Program-made: the position numbers and the translations under genes
In this document: piece by piece, positions 43,223 through 51,860 of the stretch
Numbering within the stretch: the first letter of the stretch is position 1
How the letters are laid out: each line of letters begins with the position of its first letter
Notes under the pieces: generated by a model
Seen by the model: the letters and a program-made list of their open reading frames with translations, nothing else
The model's database searches: none
Told to the model about the DNA's origin: nothing
From: Myxococcota bacterium
Lineage (GTDB): Bacteria; Myxococcota_A; Bradymonadia; UBA7976; UBA1532
Length of the DNA: 64,000 bases
Assembly (NCBI GenBank): GCA_963169045.1
Contig: CAUJDF010000002.1
Location: 124,001 to 188,000 of the forward strand
Direction of reading: 5' to 3'

Positions 43223-44434
43223 ATGCCGGGACCCGCACCGAAGCGCGAAGAACGCCCCGCCCAATCGAATCCGGCGCCCGGCGCCGCCGCCGCCCACGCC
43301 GGCCCCGAGGCCGCCGGGTCGCAGCAGGCGTGGAAGGGTTACGTCCAGGGCCTGCAAGGCAAGCCGCCAGCCGGCGAGGGCGCGGGCGTCGAGCAGGCGC
43401 AGCAGCAGCTGCAACAGAAGACCGACAACGCCGGCATCACGGTCGGCGGGCAACTGCCGGCGAACCGCGTCCTGCACGAAGGCGGCGAGGGCGACCGCGT
43501 CTCCACCGGCGAAGCGACGCACTTCACCGTCGGCGTCGCGCGCACCGGCCTCTGGGCGACGTTCAGCCCCGGTCTGCTCATCCGCCCCGGCGACTGGCTG
43601 ACGCGATGGGGCACCGGCGGCGTCGAGCTGTCGGGGCTGAACTACAGCTTCCAGAGCGGCAAGTGCAGCATCGACGCCGACACCGGCGTGGCCGGTGACG
43701 TGCTCGACTGGTTCATGGACGTGCAGGCCCGCGTCGAGACGACGATCGGCGACAAGTTCCGCGCGGCATTGCCTGCGCGCCTGCGCCAGCCCGGCTACGA
43801 CCCCTACACCGACAAGGAGCTGCCGACCCTGCTGCAACAGATCGTCGGCAGCATGGGATCCCTGCCCGCGGCCGGCGGCGGGCCGTCCGGCGACGTGCTC
43901 AATGAGGTGCAGAAGCCGACCATCTCCGCCTTCTTCAACCTCAAGAAGAGCCGGCTGCCGCTCGACGAGAGCTACGAGCTGGTGGTCGACGAGCGTGCCA
44001 GCGTGAGCGTCACCGCGCATCTGTCGGGCACGGCGAAGCAGGCGCTGCAGGATCCGTTCATCCAGAAGCTCGATCTGTCGGCTCGCGAGATCAAGGTCGA
44101 ACACAAGTCCGCCGGCATGATCGCCGGCATCCAAGTCCACGGCGCCGAGTTCGGCCCCGGGCTGGCACTGAACGACCTGCGCTACGACCTGGGGCTCGAG
44201 GGGGCGGCGAGCCTCGGGAAGCTGCTGCTCCTCATGGCGCAGCTGAGGACGGGGCAAGACCTCGGCGTGCGCGACCAGGACGCCGTGCGCCTCGAGGGCC
44301 TGCGCAAGGACATCGACGCCAAGGCAAAGGAGAAGCTGCCGGAGCTCTTGCGCCAGCAGGTCCGCGAGCACGACGGCGCCATCCCCGGCTACTCGCTGGC
44401 CCGCATGATGCGCGTCAAGGCAGAGGGGAGCTGA
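43223..44434 (+). CDS. Unrecognised 403-aa protein with disordered N-terminus
   Basis: There is no signal peptide. Residues 1-75 are Pro/Ala/Gln-rich and disordered. The rest alternates strands and helices: THFTVGVARTGLWATFSPGLLI, GGVELSGLNYSFQSGKCSIDAD, then VTAHLSGTAKQALQDPFIQKLDLS and LDLSAREIKVEHKSAGMIAGIQVHG. The core has a beta-rich look, but I recognise no family. The disordered head and closeness to the gp19-like gene make a cargo or accessory role conceivable; this is a guess. It converges with allA, overlapping by 20 bp. Confidence 0.6.
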   Translation: MPGPAPKREERPAQSNPAPGAAAAHAGPEAAGSQQAWKGYVQGLQGKPPAGEGAGVEQAQQQLQQKTDNAGITVGGQLPANRVLHEGGEGDRVSTGEATHFTVGVARTGLWATFSPGLLIRPGDWLTRWGTGGVELSGLNYSFQSGKCSIDADTGVAGDVLDWFMDVQARVETTIGDKFRAALPARLRQPGYDPYTDKELPTLLQQIVGSMGSLPAAGGGPSGDVLNEVQKPTISAFFNLKKSRLPLDESYELVVDERASVSVTAHLSGTAKQALQDPFIQKLDLSAREIKVEHKSAGMIAGIQVHGAEFGPGLALNDLRYDLGLEGAASLGKLLLLMAQLRTGQDLGVRDQDAVRLEGLRKDIDAKAKEKLPELLRQQVREHDGAIPGYSLARMMRVKAEGS

Positions 44435-44936
44435 GCTCGCGCCCGACGCGCACCTGCACCGGCACGTGCCACTCGACACAGTCGCCGGCGCTGCCATCTT
44501 CCCAGGCCAGCATCACGAAGTCGGCCTCGTCGTCGAGCGCGACGATCGGATGGTGCCAGACGCCCACCTCGTAGTTGATGCCCTGCCCGGGGCGGCACTC
44601 GAAGGCACGCACGCCGTCGAGCGCGGGCAATCCGTCGGCGCCGGCGGGGGCGACGATCACCAGGTAGCGCACGCAGCGCATCGGCAGAAAGGCCTGGCTC
44701 GAATACGGATGCCGCTCGAGCACCCGCAGAGGGAACGGCAGCGGCTTGGGCGTCGATCGGAAGACGGCCAGGTTCGGCCGCGCGCCGGGTCGGAGGTTGG
44801 CGAGGCGCGCCGCCCAGTCGAAGCGACGCGCGGTGCCCTGGTTCGCCGCGATGCTCGCCCCTTCGGCGGCCACCACCTGTCCGAAGGGCGCGAACGCCGC
44901 CGCCGTCAGCGGCTCGGGCGAGACGACGAGGCTCAC
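44415..44936 (-). CDS. allA: Ureidoglycolate lyase
   Basis: The product has 173 residues and a GTG start overlapping the uraH stop (GTGA). Family blocks: LTAAAFAPFGQVVAAEG, LAVFRSTPKPLPFPLRVLERHPYSSQAFLP, YLVIVAPAG, and YEVGVWHHPIVALDDEADF with the cupin-like metal histidines. It splits ureidoglycolate to glyoxylate and urea, the last step of this operon. Confidence 0.9.
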   Translation of the reverse strand: MSLVVSPEPLTAAAFAPFGQVVAAEGASIAANQGTARRFDWAARLANLRPGARPNLAVFRSTPKPLPFPLRVLERHPYSSQAFLPMRCVRYLVIVAPAGADGLPALDGVRAFECRPGQGINYEVGVWHHPIVALDDEADFVMLAWEDGSAGDCVEWHVPVQVRVGRELSSPLP

Positions 44937-45271
44937 GAGCCGCGGTAGGTGGAGTAGCCGAACGGCGAGAGCAGCAGCGGCACGTGGTGGTGCTCGTCGG
45001 GCGCCGTCACCGTGAAGTCGATGGTCACCGACGGGAAGAACGACGGCTGGCCGAGGCGCGCGAAGTATTCGGCCACGGCGAACGTGACCCGGTACTGCCC
45101 GGCGGTGAGCGCCTCGCCCTCGGGCAGGAGGCTCTTCACGCGGCCGTCTTCGTTGGTCGTGCCGTCGCCCGCCGGCTGCCAACCGGCGGCCGTGCGGCGC
45201 TCGAGCGCGATCGCGACGCCCGACGCCGGACGCCCGCGGGCGGTGTCGAGGACGTGGGTCGAGAGTCCCAT
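44933..45271 (-). CDS. uraH: 5-Hydroxyisourate hydrolase (transthyretin-like)
   Basis: This 112-residue protein, the usual size, begins MGLSTHVLDTARGRPASGV (active-site His in STHVLD), has the Arg-containing strand QYRVTFAVAEYF, HHHVPLLLSPFGYS, and ends YRGS, the C-terminal family signature with the catalytic region. It hydrolyses 5-hydroxyisourate made from urate by PuuD. Only one base separates its ATG from the stop of the upstream fusion gene. Confidence 0.95.
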   Translation of the reverse strand: MGLSTHVLDTARGRPASGVAIALERRTAAGWQPAGDGTTNEDGRVKSLLPEGEALTAGQYRVTFAVAEYFARLGQPSFFPSVTIDFTVTAPDEHHHVPLLLSPFGYSTYRGS

Positions 45272-45272
45272 G

Positions 45273-46841
45273 TCAGATCCCCTTCTGGCGCAGCCACTTG
45301 CCGATGCGAAGGCGCGTGATCTTCGCCTGCTCGCGCGCCGCCGTCTCGATCTCGGCCTCGCGGTCGCGGCCGATGCGGGCCTCGAGCAGCGCGAGCATCT
45401 CGGCGGCGCTCTTGCCGGAGGCGCAGACGATGAAGATGAAGCCGAATCTGTCGAAGTACGCGTCGTTGAGCTCGGCGAGGCGCGCCTTCACGGCGTCGTC
45501 GGCGCCGCGGACCCCCGCCTGCTCACCGACGGACCAGCTCGCCGAACGCTCGGTCTGCGTCTCCGCCCGCTGCGACGAGCCGATGCGCGGATGGGCGGCG
45601 AACGCCTCGAGTCGGTCGTCGGTGGTGCAACGCCACCACGCCTGTTCGGCGGCGGCGAACAGCGCCCGTACCGACGGGAACGGCCGACCCTCGAGCAGGC
45701 CCTCGGCGAAGGCGCGCGCGCCATTGAACGACGCGAAGAGGGCGCGCACGTCGTCGCCCGCCATCTCGTTCAGGGCCGCCAGCGCGCGGCCCTCGCCCGC
45801 CGTGTCGACGGCGTGCCCGTACAGCCGCAGGCGGTTCACGCCGCCGTGCGGAAAGATGTGGACGCGCAGGTGCGTGACCGTGAGCGGCCGGTCCGGCTGC
45901 AGAACGTGCCGGCGGTGCTGCACGAGCGGCGCGCGCTCGAGCAGCAGGTCCCACCCGTCGCCGCCCGCGAGGCGCGCCTTCAGCGTCTCGTCGTCGATGG
46001 CGCTGGCGTCGAGCGCCTCGATGACCGTCGCCTGCGGCGCGTTTCCCTTGAAGAAGTGCGTGTCCAGCTCGATGCGCTCGACCACGCCGCGCCGGCCGAG
46101 CCGGATGACCGCCCAGTCGGAGCCCGGCGTGCGCCGCCGCTTGGTCTCCCACCCGTCGCCCATGTTCACGCCGCGGCCCGGCAGCAGCAGGTTCGAGGGG
46201 GGGCCGAAGAACTGGTCGCTGACCGCGGCGACGGTGCCACCGTTCTCGACCGCGGCCAGGTCGATGGAGGCCGGCTGCCAGTAGATCGCGTCGTCCGGCT
46301 CGACCGACCCGTACACGCGCAGCCGCGCGACGCCGCCGTCGGGGTAGATGCGCAGGCGGACGTGGGTCGCCCGGCCCGCGCCCTCGAGCGGGATCACGTT
46401 CGGAAAGTCGGGGCGGACGGGCGTCTCAGGCAGGACCTCGCGCCAGCCCACGGGGCGCTCCCCGGCGACGGGCGCCGCGAGCAGCCTCGCCGGCGTCCAG
46501 TCGTCGGGCGCCTCGATGACCTCGAGGGACACCGCCTGAGGCGCGTTCCCCTTGAAGTGCGTCGTGTCGACGAGCAGCCCCTCGAGCCGGCCCGGCACGC
46601 CGAGGCGCACGATGACGAAGTCGTGGCCGGGCTCGCGCTTTCGCTGTGACTCCCAGCCGTCCATCCACTTGCCGCGATCGGTGTACTTCCCCTCGAGCCA
46701 CTGCGGAGCGCCGGGCTTGAGCAGGTTCTCCTTCTCGGCGAAGTAGTCGTCGGTCGCGTAGACCACGAACGTGCCGAGCACGTCGTCGGCCAGGTTCACG
46801 AGGTGCGCGAACTCCGCGGGAACGAACGCTTTTTCAGCCAC
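45273..46841 (-). CDS. Allantoicase / OHCU decarboxylase fusion protein
   Basis: The product has 522 residues and a GTG start. Residues 1-345 are allantoicase: two related beta-jelly halves with GWESQRKREPGHDFVIVRLG / GWETKRRRTPGSDWAVIRLG, and DTTHFKGNAPQAV / DTHFFKGNAPQAT. Residues 352-522 are 2-oxo-4-hydroxy-4-carboxy-5-ureidoimidazoline decarboxylase: FNGARAFAEGLLEGRPFPS, AAHPRIG with the catalytic His417, SWSVGEQAGV and FGFIFIVCASGKSA. Each half keeps its key residues. One polypeptide thus performs an early step (OHCU to S-allantoin) and a later step (allantoate to ureidoglycolate and urea). It overlaps allB by 8 bp. Confidence 0.93.
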   Translation of the reverse strand: MAEKAFVPAEFAHLVNLADDVLGTFVVYATDDYFAEKENLLKPGAPQWLEGKYTDRGKWMDGWESQRKREPGHDFVIVRLGVPGRLEGLLVDTTHFKGNAPQAVSLEVIEAPDDWTPARLLAAPVAGERPVGWREVLPETPVRPDFPNVIPLEGAGRATHVRLRIYPDGGVARLRVYGSVEPDDAIYWQPASIDLAAVENGGTVAAVSDQFFGPPSNLLLPGRGVNMGDGWETKRRRTPGSDWAVIRLGRRGVVERIELDTHFFKGNAPQATVIEALDASAIDDETLKARLAGGDGWDLLLERAPLVQHRRHVLQPDRPLTVTHLRVHIFPHGGVNRLRLYGHAVDTAGEGRALAALNEMAGDDVRALFASFNGARAFAEGLLEGRPFPSVRALFAAAEQAWWRCTTDDRLEAFAAHPRIGSSQRAETQTERSASWSVGEQAGVRGADDAVKARLAELNDAYFDRFGFIFIVCASGKSAAEMLALLEARIGRDREAEIETAAREQAKITRLRIGKWLRQKGI

Positions 46842-48204
46842 GGGTTCCTCGCTCGACGGGCAGGAAGCGGCCGAACGGGCCGGCCACGGTGTCGGTCTCG
46901 GCGTCGTAGATGCGGCGGCCGCGCAGGTATGTGGCCAGGACGCGTCCGCGCGCCCGTATGCCCTCGTACGGCGTCAGCGGATGCCGGTGTCGCAGCGTGC
47001 GCGCCGCGATCGGCGCCTCGGCGTGGTCGTCCCACACCACGAAGTCGGCGTCGTGGCCCGGGGCCAGGCGTCCCTTGCGCCCCGCGAGCCCGGCCAGGCG
47101 CGCTGGCGCGGCGGCGTTCCACTCGAAGACCCGCGTCGGGTCGATGCCGCGCTGCGCCGCCAGCGTCAAGAGCAGCGTGCCGCCGAGCTGCAGCGACGAG
47201 ATGCCGCCCCACGCGCCGAGGAAGTCGCCCTGGTCCATCCGCTTGAGCTGCGGCGTGCAGGGCGAGTGGTCGCTGACGACCATGCTCAACACGCCGCGGC
47301 GGAGGCCCTCCCACAGCGCCTCGCGGTTCGCCGCCTCGCGGATCGGCGGCGCGCACTTGAAGTGCGTAGCCCCGTCGGCGATGTGCTCCGCCTCGAACGT
47401 GAGGTAGTGCAGGCACGTCTCGGCGCTGACCGGCAGCCCCTCCGCCTGCGCGGCCTCGAGGAGCGGCAGCGCCGTCGCGCTCGACAGGTGCACGATGTGC
47501 GTCCGCGTCCCGTGCCGGCGGACGAGGTCGATCACCATCGTGATGGCGTCGTCCTCGGCGGCATTGGGCCGCGATCGCAGGTAGGTCGCGTACTTGCGCG
47601 GATCGGCCCCCTCGCGGGCCAGCGCCGCCTCGGCCGCGTCGATCGGGCCGGGGAGCTCGGCGTGCACGAGCAGCACGAGGCCCAGGTCGCGCAGCACCGG
47701 CATGACCGCGTCCAGATCGGCGCGCGTGACGTGCGGGAACTCGTCGACGCCGGACGGCACGAGGAAGCACTTCGCGCCCGGCACACCGAAGGCCGCGAGC
47801 CCCGGAAGCTCAGGCGCATTGCCGGGCACCACCCCGCCCCAGAACGCCACGTCCACCGACAGCTGACCGGCCAGCGCCGCGCGCTTTGCCTCGGCCGCCG
47901 CGCGCGTCGTCGTGGCGGGGATGCAGTTGAGGGGCATGTCGACGACGGTGGTGATGCCGCCCGCCGCCGCCGCCTGGGTGGCGGTCGCGAAGCCCTCCCA
48001 CTCGGTGCGGCCCGGCTCGTTGATGTGCACATGGCTGTCGACGAGGCCGGGCGTCACGAGCCGGTCGCCGACATCCGACGCGGCGGGGTGCGCATCGTAG
48101 GCCCCGACGTCGCGGATGACGCCGTCCTCGACGACCAGCGCCGCCGGCCGCACGCCGTCGGGCGTCAGGACGCGGCGGCCGCGGACGACCAACGTGTCGT
48201 TCAC
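46834..48204 (-). CDS. allB: Allantoinase
   Basis: The product has 456 residues. The GTG start at 48204 is placed by AAGGAG eight bases upstream, which lies at the end of puuD. Dihydroorotase-like fold: VTPGLVDSHVHINEPGRTEWEGF (metal HxH), GAKCFLVPSG (bridging lysine site), LVHAELPG, THIVHLSSATAL, and SDHSPCTPQLKR with the aspartate ligand. It opens the allantoin ring to allantoate, feeding the allantoicase half of the next gene. Confidence 0.95.
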   Translation of the reverse strand: MNDTLVVRGRRVLTPDGVRPAALVVEDGVIRDVGAYDAHPAASDVGDRLVTPGLVDSHVHINEPGRTEWEGFATATQAAAAGGITTVVDMPLNCIPATTTRAAAEAKRAALAGQLSVDVAFWGGVVPGNAPELPGLAAFGVPGAKCFLVPSGVDEFPHVTRADLDAVMPVLRDLGLVLLVHAELPGPIDAAEAALAREGADPRKYATYLRSRPNAAEDDAITMVIDLVRRHGTRTHIVHLSSATALPLLEAAQAEGLPVSAETCLHYLTFEAEHIADGATHFKCAPPIREAANREALWEGLRRGVLSMVVSDHSPCTPQLKRMDQGDFLGAWGGISSLQLGGTLLLTLAAQRGIDPTRVFEWNAAAPARLAGLAGRKGRLAPGHDADFVVWDDHAEAPIAARTLRHRHPLTPYEGIRARGRVLATYLRGRRIYDAETDTVAGPFGRFLPVERGTRG

Positions 48205-48209
48205 GGGGC

Positions 48210-49751
48210 TCACTCCTTGGCGGCGAAGCCGCGCACGGTGCGCACGAGGGCGTCGACGACGGCGGGCTTGTCCTTCAGATCGGGGTTCGGCGGCATCAGC
48301 GGGTTCAGGCCGACGGCCCCGCCGCCGCCGACCACGATCTGGCGCAGATGGTCGTCGGTGACGCGCGACTGCCACGCCGGGTCGACGAAACTGCGCGGCT
48401 TCGGATCGAGCGCCTGCGCCGTCGGCGTGTCGGCGAGGCCGCGCGCCCCGTGGCAGGCCGCGCAGCGGCTCTCATAGACGTGCGCCGCCTCGTCGTCGGG
48501 CCCGGCGAAGGACGGCGGGGCCGCCGGAGGGGGCGCGGAGGCCACGTCAACCGCGCCCTCGATCGAGGCGCCCTGGGCGACCCACGCGCCGAGCTGGGCG
48601 CGCTCCTCGTCGGTCATGCCGGTGAGGTTGCCGAGCGGCATCGTCCGGGTGGTCACCGCACGCACCAGCATGCGGTCCGCCCACTGGCGCATGGCGGCGG
48701 GCGTGTCGAGCGCGACGCCGCCGGGCGGCTGCGGGAACGCCGGATTCGTCGGCTGCTGCGCGTGACACGTGACGCAGCGCGCCTGGACGATGCCGTGCAC
48801 CGTCGCGAAGGCCACCGGCGGCGCCCCCTGCAGGCCCGCCGGGACCGCGACCGGCGCCGGCCAGGTCATCGCCACCACGCCGGCGAGCGAGGCGCCGAAG
48901 CCCGCCCAGACGAGCGGGGGCGTACGCCTGCGGAAGTTCATGACGTACTTGAGGCCTACCCCGAAGACGACCAGCAGCGCCAGCACGGCCCACGCCTGCG
49001 GATGGCCGTACGTGCTCGGGAAGTGGTTGCTCAACATGGTGAAGAGTACGGGCAGCGTCAGGTAGTGGTTGTGCGTGGAGCGTTGCTTGGCGCGGAGGCC
49101 GTAGCTGACGTCGACCTGGGTGCCCGCGCGCGTGGCGGCAAGCATGTGCCGCTGGGCAGGGATGATGCGGAAGAACACGTTCGAAGCCATGATCGTGCCG
49201 AGCATGGCGCCGACCTGCAGGAAGGCGGCGCGCGGGCTGAACAGGCGCAGCGACACGTAGGCGACGCCGACGATGAGCGGCAGGCCGATCGCCGCCATCA
49301 GCCGATTGTTCTTCACGAGCGGCGTGCGGCAGAGCAGGTCGTAGAGCACGACGCCGGTCACCAGCATGCCGAGGCTGATGCCGATGGTCGTGCCCACCGA
49401 GAGCGAGGTCAGCCCGGGGTGGACCAGGTACGCACCGCCACCGAGGTAGTACACGATGACCAGCAACAGGAAGCCGCTGATCCAGGTGGTGTAGCTCTCC
49501 CACTTGAACCAATACAGCGTGGGCGGCATCTCGTCAGGCGCGAGGTACTTGCGCTTGACGACTTCGTAGAACCCGCCGCTGTGCGTCATCCACAGCTCGC
49601 CGACGACCGCCCCCTCGCGCGGCTTCGTGGGCTGCGAGAGGTGGCTGTCCATCCACATGAAGAGGAAGGAGTCGCCGATCCACATGATCGCGGCGATCAC
49701 GTGGACCCAACGGACGACGAGGTTCGACCACTCCTGCAGCGAGGCTTCCAT
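48210..49751 (-). CDS. puuD: Membrane urate hydroxylase PuuD with an extra cytochrome c domain
   Basis: The product has 513 residues. Residues 1-300 are the DUF989 membrane part with several helices, conserved histidines and HSGGFYEVVKRKYLAP. A first c-type heme domain has CVTCH at 326-330 followed by PPGGVALDTP and GNLTGMTDEER, the usual PuuD tail. After a Pro/Ala linker comes a second heme motif, CAACHGARG at 430-434, with its own distal region (PLMPPNPDLKDKPAVVDALV). PuuD oxidises urate to 5-hydroxyisourate and passes electrons to cytochrome c. The extra domain may serve as a built-in acceptor. It is the first gene of the urate operon. The ATG lacks a good ribosome binding site. Confidence 0.93.
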   Translation of the reverse strand: MEASLQEWSNLVVRWVHVIAAIMWIGDSFLFMWMDSHLSQPTKPREGAVVGELWMTHSGGFYEVVKRKYLAPDEMPPTLYWFKWESYTTWISGFLLLVIVYYLGGGAYLVHPGLTSLSVGTTIGISLGMLVTGVVLYDLLCRTPLVKNNRLMAAIGLPLIVGVAYVSLRLFSPRAAFLQVGAMLGTIMASNVFFRIIPAQRHMLAATRAGTQVDVSYGLRAKQRSTHNHYLTLPVLFTMLSNHFPSTYGHPQAWAVLALLVVFGVGLKYVMNFRRRTPPLVWAGFGASLAGVVAMTWPAPVAVPAGLQGAPPVAFATVHGIVQARCVTCHAQQPTNPAFPQPPGGVALDTPAAMRQWADRMLVRAVTTRTMPLGNLTGMTDEERAQLGAWVAQGASIEGAVDVASAPPPAAPPSFAGPDDEAAHVYESRCAACHGARGLADTPTAQALDPKPRSFVDPAWQSRVTDDHLRQIVVGGGGAVGLNPLMPPNPDLKDKPAVVDALVRTVRGFAAKE

Positions 49752-50296
49752 CGTCGCGGTTCTACGCGATACTTCGGCCCGGGGTAAAGGACGTCGAGGA
49801 CCGGAGGGCGAGGACGGGCCCGAGCGCCGCCCGGAGGCCGACCGACTCCATGGCCGGCGCCGCGCCATCACGAAAAGTTCCGGTGAGGAGCGCCGGAACG
49901 GGCACGAGGCGCATCCTCATGGGGCGCCGTCATCGCCCGGCGGGGTTTCTCGCGCCACGGCGCGATTCGAGCTTGACCCGACGTGATGAACCCTCTAGGT
50001 TGCTGCATTCAAGGGTGCCCAGGCTGGCAAGCCAGCCGCAGCGAGGCGCTCCCAACACCAGCCTCTACGCTGGCCGACGAAGGAATTCTCCGGAGGCTCC
50101 TCGTGACCTCCGCTCCGGCGACCCGGGGGACGCCGGTTCTCATACGCTCTCCTCGACGAAGAGCTCAGACCCGCCAAGTTTCCGACCCGTACGCTCACGC
50201 CCGGCTCGGCTCCCCTGATTGGCACCCAGAAGACCTCCGCTGCGACGCAACCCGATTCGCGCGAGAGGCCCGTCGCACGGCGACGAAGAAGAATTC
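49752..50296. other. Gene-free stretch: puuD upstream region and long leader of the DEAD-box helicase
   Basis: This 545-bp stretch has no convincing gene. The first 200 bases must hold the puuD operon promoter (minus strand), which I could not place with confidence. From about 50008 to 50296 it forms a predicted helicase leader of about 290 nt. It is less GC-rich and contains inverted segments such as ggctggcaagccagcc (50030-50045), a stem that could affect translation or mRNA stability. Confidence 0.55.
49973..50001 (+). promoter_or_regulatory. Sigma70-type promoter for the DEAD-box helicase
   Basis: TTGACC (49973-49978) and TAGGTT (49996-50001) are 17 bases apart. Transcription from about 50008 would give a leader of about 290 nt before the TTG start, comparable to cold-shock mRNAs of other bacteria. 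Confidence 0.6.
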
Positions 50297-51745
50297 TTGA
50301 AGCAATTCAAAGATCTCGACCTCATCCCTCCCTTGCAGCGCGCTCTGGACGACGAAGGCTATACGACGCCCACGCCCGTCCAGCAGATGGCCATCCCGCA
50401 CGTGGTCGCGGGCCGTGACCTCCTCGGCTGCGCCCAGACTGGCACCGGCAAGACGGCGGCGTTCGCGCTGCCCACGCTCCAGCGCCTCGACGCCTCGAAG
50501 AAGGTGGCGGCGCCGAAGAGCTGCCGGGCGCTGGTGCTCACGCCGACGCGCGAACTGGCGATCCAGGTGGAGGAGCGCTTTCGCGCCTACGGACGCTTCC
50601 TCACGATGCGCAGCGCCGTCATCTTCGGGGGCGTCGGCCAGAATCCCCAGGTCGCGGCCCTCGCCCGCGGCCTCGACGTGCTCGTGGCGACGCCGGGCCG
50701 TCTGCTCGACCTCATGAACCAGGGGCACGCGCGCTTCGACTCGGTCGAGGTGTTCGTCCTCGACGAGGCCGATCGCATGCTCGACATGGGCTTCATCCAT
50801 GACGTGCGCAAGGTCATCGAGCGGCTGCCGAAGAAGCGCCAGACGCTGTTCTTCTCGGCCACGATGCCTCCGCCCATCGTCGAGCTGTCGTCGCGCATCC
50901 TGACGAATCCGTTCCGGGTCGACGTCAGCCCCGAGCAGACGACCGTCGAGCGCATCGAGCAGCAGCTGATCCACACGGCGAAGGCCGAGAAGCCGGCGCT
51001 CCTGCGCACGCTGCTCCAGGACGCCGCCATCGAGCGCGCCATCGTGTTCACCCGCACCAAGCACGGCGCGAACAAGGTGGTCAAGCAGCTCGCCCCGGCG
51101 ATCGAGGCGCTCGCGATCCACGGCAACAAGAGCCAGAACGCCCGCCAGGCCGCGCTCGAGAGCTTCCGCACCGGTCGCGTGCGCGTGCTGATCGCCACCG
51201 ACATCGCGGCGCGCGGCATCGACGTCGACGGCATCAGCCACGTGTTCAACTTCGACCTTCCCGACGTGCCGGAGAGCTACGTCCACCGCATCGGCCGCAC
51301 GGCGCGCGCCGGCGCCTCGGGCCGGGCGATCTCGTTCTGCGATGTCGAGGAGCGCGCGGAGCTGTCGGCGATCGAGCGGTTCATCGGGCGGCGCATCCCC
51401 GTCGTCAAGGCGCCGGCCACGCTGGTCCAGGCACCTGCCCAGCTGGTCGAGTCCCGACCGGCGCCGGCCGCGTCGCGGGCGTCCGCCCGCCGGCCGCGGC
51501 CCGCGACCGCCTCGAACGACCAGGTCGGCCAGGTGGTATGGCATTCCGGCGGCGCCCCGAAGCGGCCTTCGAACATCACATCAGGCATGACGGGCGCGCC
51601 GGCGCGCACGGCGCCCCATGTGGTGCCCGCACCGGGCACGGGGGCGAACAACCCGAGCGCCGCAGCGGGCGGAGAGGCCCGGCGGTCGCGCCGGCGTCGC
51701 CGCCGTCGAGGCGGCCGGAGCGAAGGCGCGTCCGAGCGCCCCTGA
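50297..51745 (+). CDS. DEAD-box RNA helicase, RhlE-like
   Basis: The product has 482 residues from a TTG start that gives the usual RhlE beginning KQFKDLDLIPPLQRAL; no better ATG or GTG is in frame. The motifs are complete: Q motif GYTTPTPVQ, AQTGTGKT, PTRELA, DEAD, SAT, ATDIAARGIDVDG and HRIGRTARAG. The C-terminal 80 residues are disordered and end in an Arg-rich tail (RRSRRRRRRRGGRSEG) typical of RNA-binding extensions. It unwinds RNA, usually for ribosome assembly or mRNA decay in the cold. It heads a same-strand island of RRM proteins. Confidence 0.95.
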   Translation: MKQFKDLDLIPPLQRALDDEGYTTPTPVQQMAIPHVVAGRDLLGCAQTGTGKTAAFALPTLQRLDASKKVAAPKSCRALVLTPTRELAIQVEERFRAYGRFLTMRSAVIFGGVGQNPQVAALARGLDVLVATPGRLLDLMNQGHARFDSVEVFVLDEADRMLDMGFIHDVRKVIERLPKKRQTLFFSATMPPPIVELSSRILTNPFRVDVSPEQTTVERIEQQLIHTAKAEKPALLRTLLQDAAIERAIVFTRTKHGANKVVKQLAPAIEALAIHGNKSQNARQAALESFRTGRVRVLIATDIAARGIDVDGISHVFNFDLPDVPESYVHRIGRTARAGASGRAISFCDVEERAELSAIERFIGRRIPVVKAPATLVQAPAQLVESRPAPAASRASARRPRPATASNDQVGQVVWHSGGAPKRPSNITSGMTGAPARTAPHVVPAPGTGANNPSAAAGGEARRSRRRRRRRGGRSEGASERP

Positions 51746-51758
51746 CAACCATCGATTC

Positions 51759-51810
51759 GAGCGGCGAGTTCCGCCGCTCCACCGTCCCGCCCCTCGCGCG
51801 ACGGATTTTT
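51759..51810 (+). terminator. Hairpin pair with T-run between helicase and first RRM gene
   Basis: A perfect 8-bp stem (gagcggcg / cgccgctc, 51759-51779) is followed by a short stem (ccgtc / gacgg, 51782-51804) and ATTTTT. It would end the helicase transcript or act as an attenuator before the RRM gene 50 bases further on. Confidence 0.6.
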
Positions 51811-51860
51811 GCGAAAGGCGGGCGCCGCTCGACGTGGGCCCGCGAGAAGGAAGATAGACG

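Noticed and set aside
41148-44434. Prophage or genomic island inserted at tRNA-Asn
   Set aside because: The gp19-like gene is close to the tRNA, but there is no integrase, no second copy of the tRNA end that I can see, and no other phage gene.
49752-49900. Promoter for the puuD operon (TTTACC ... TAGAAC on the minus strand)
   Set aside because: The spacing is 18 but both boxes are weak and the -10 would lie almost on the ATG; too little support to list.
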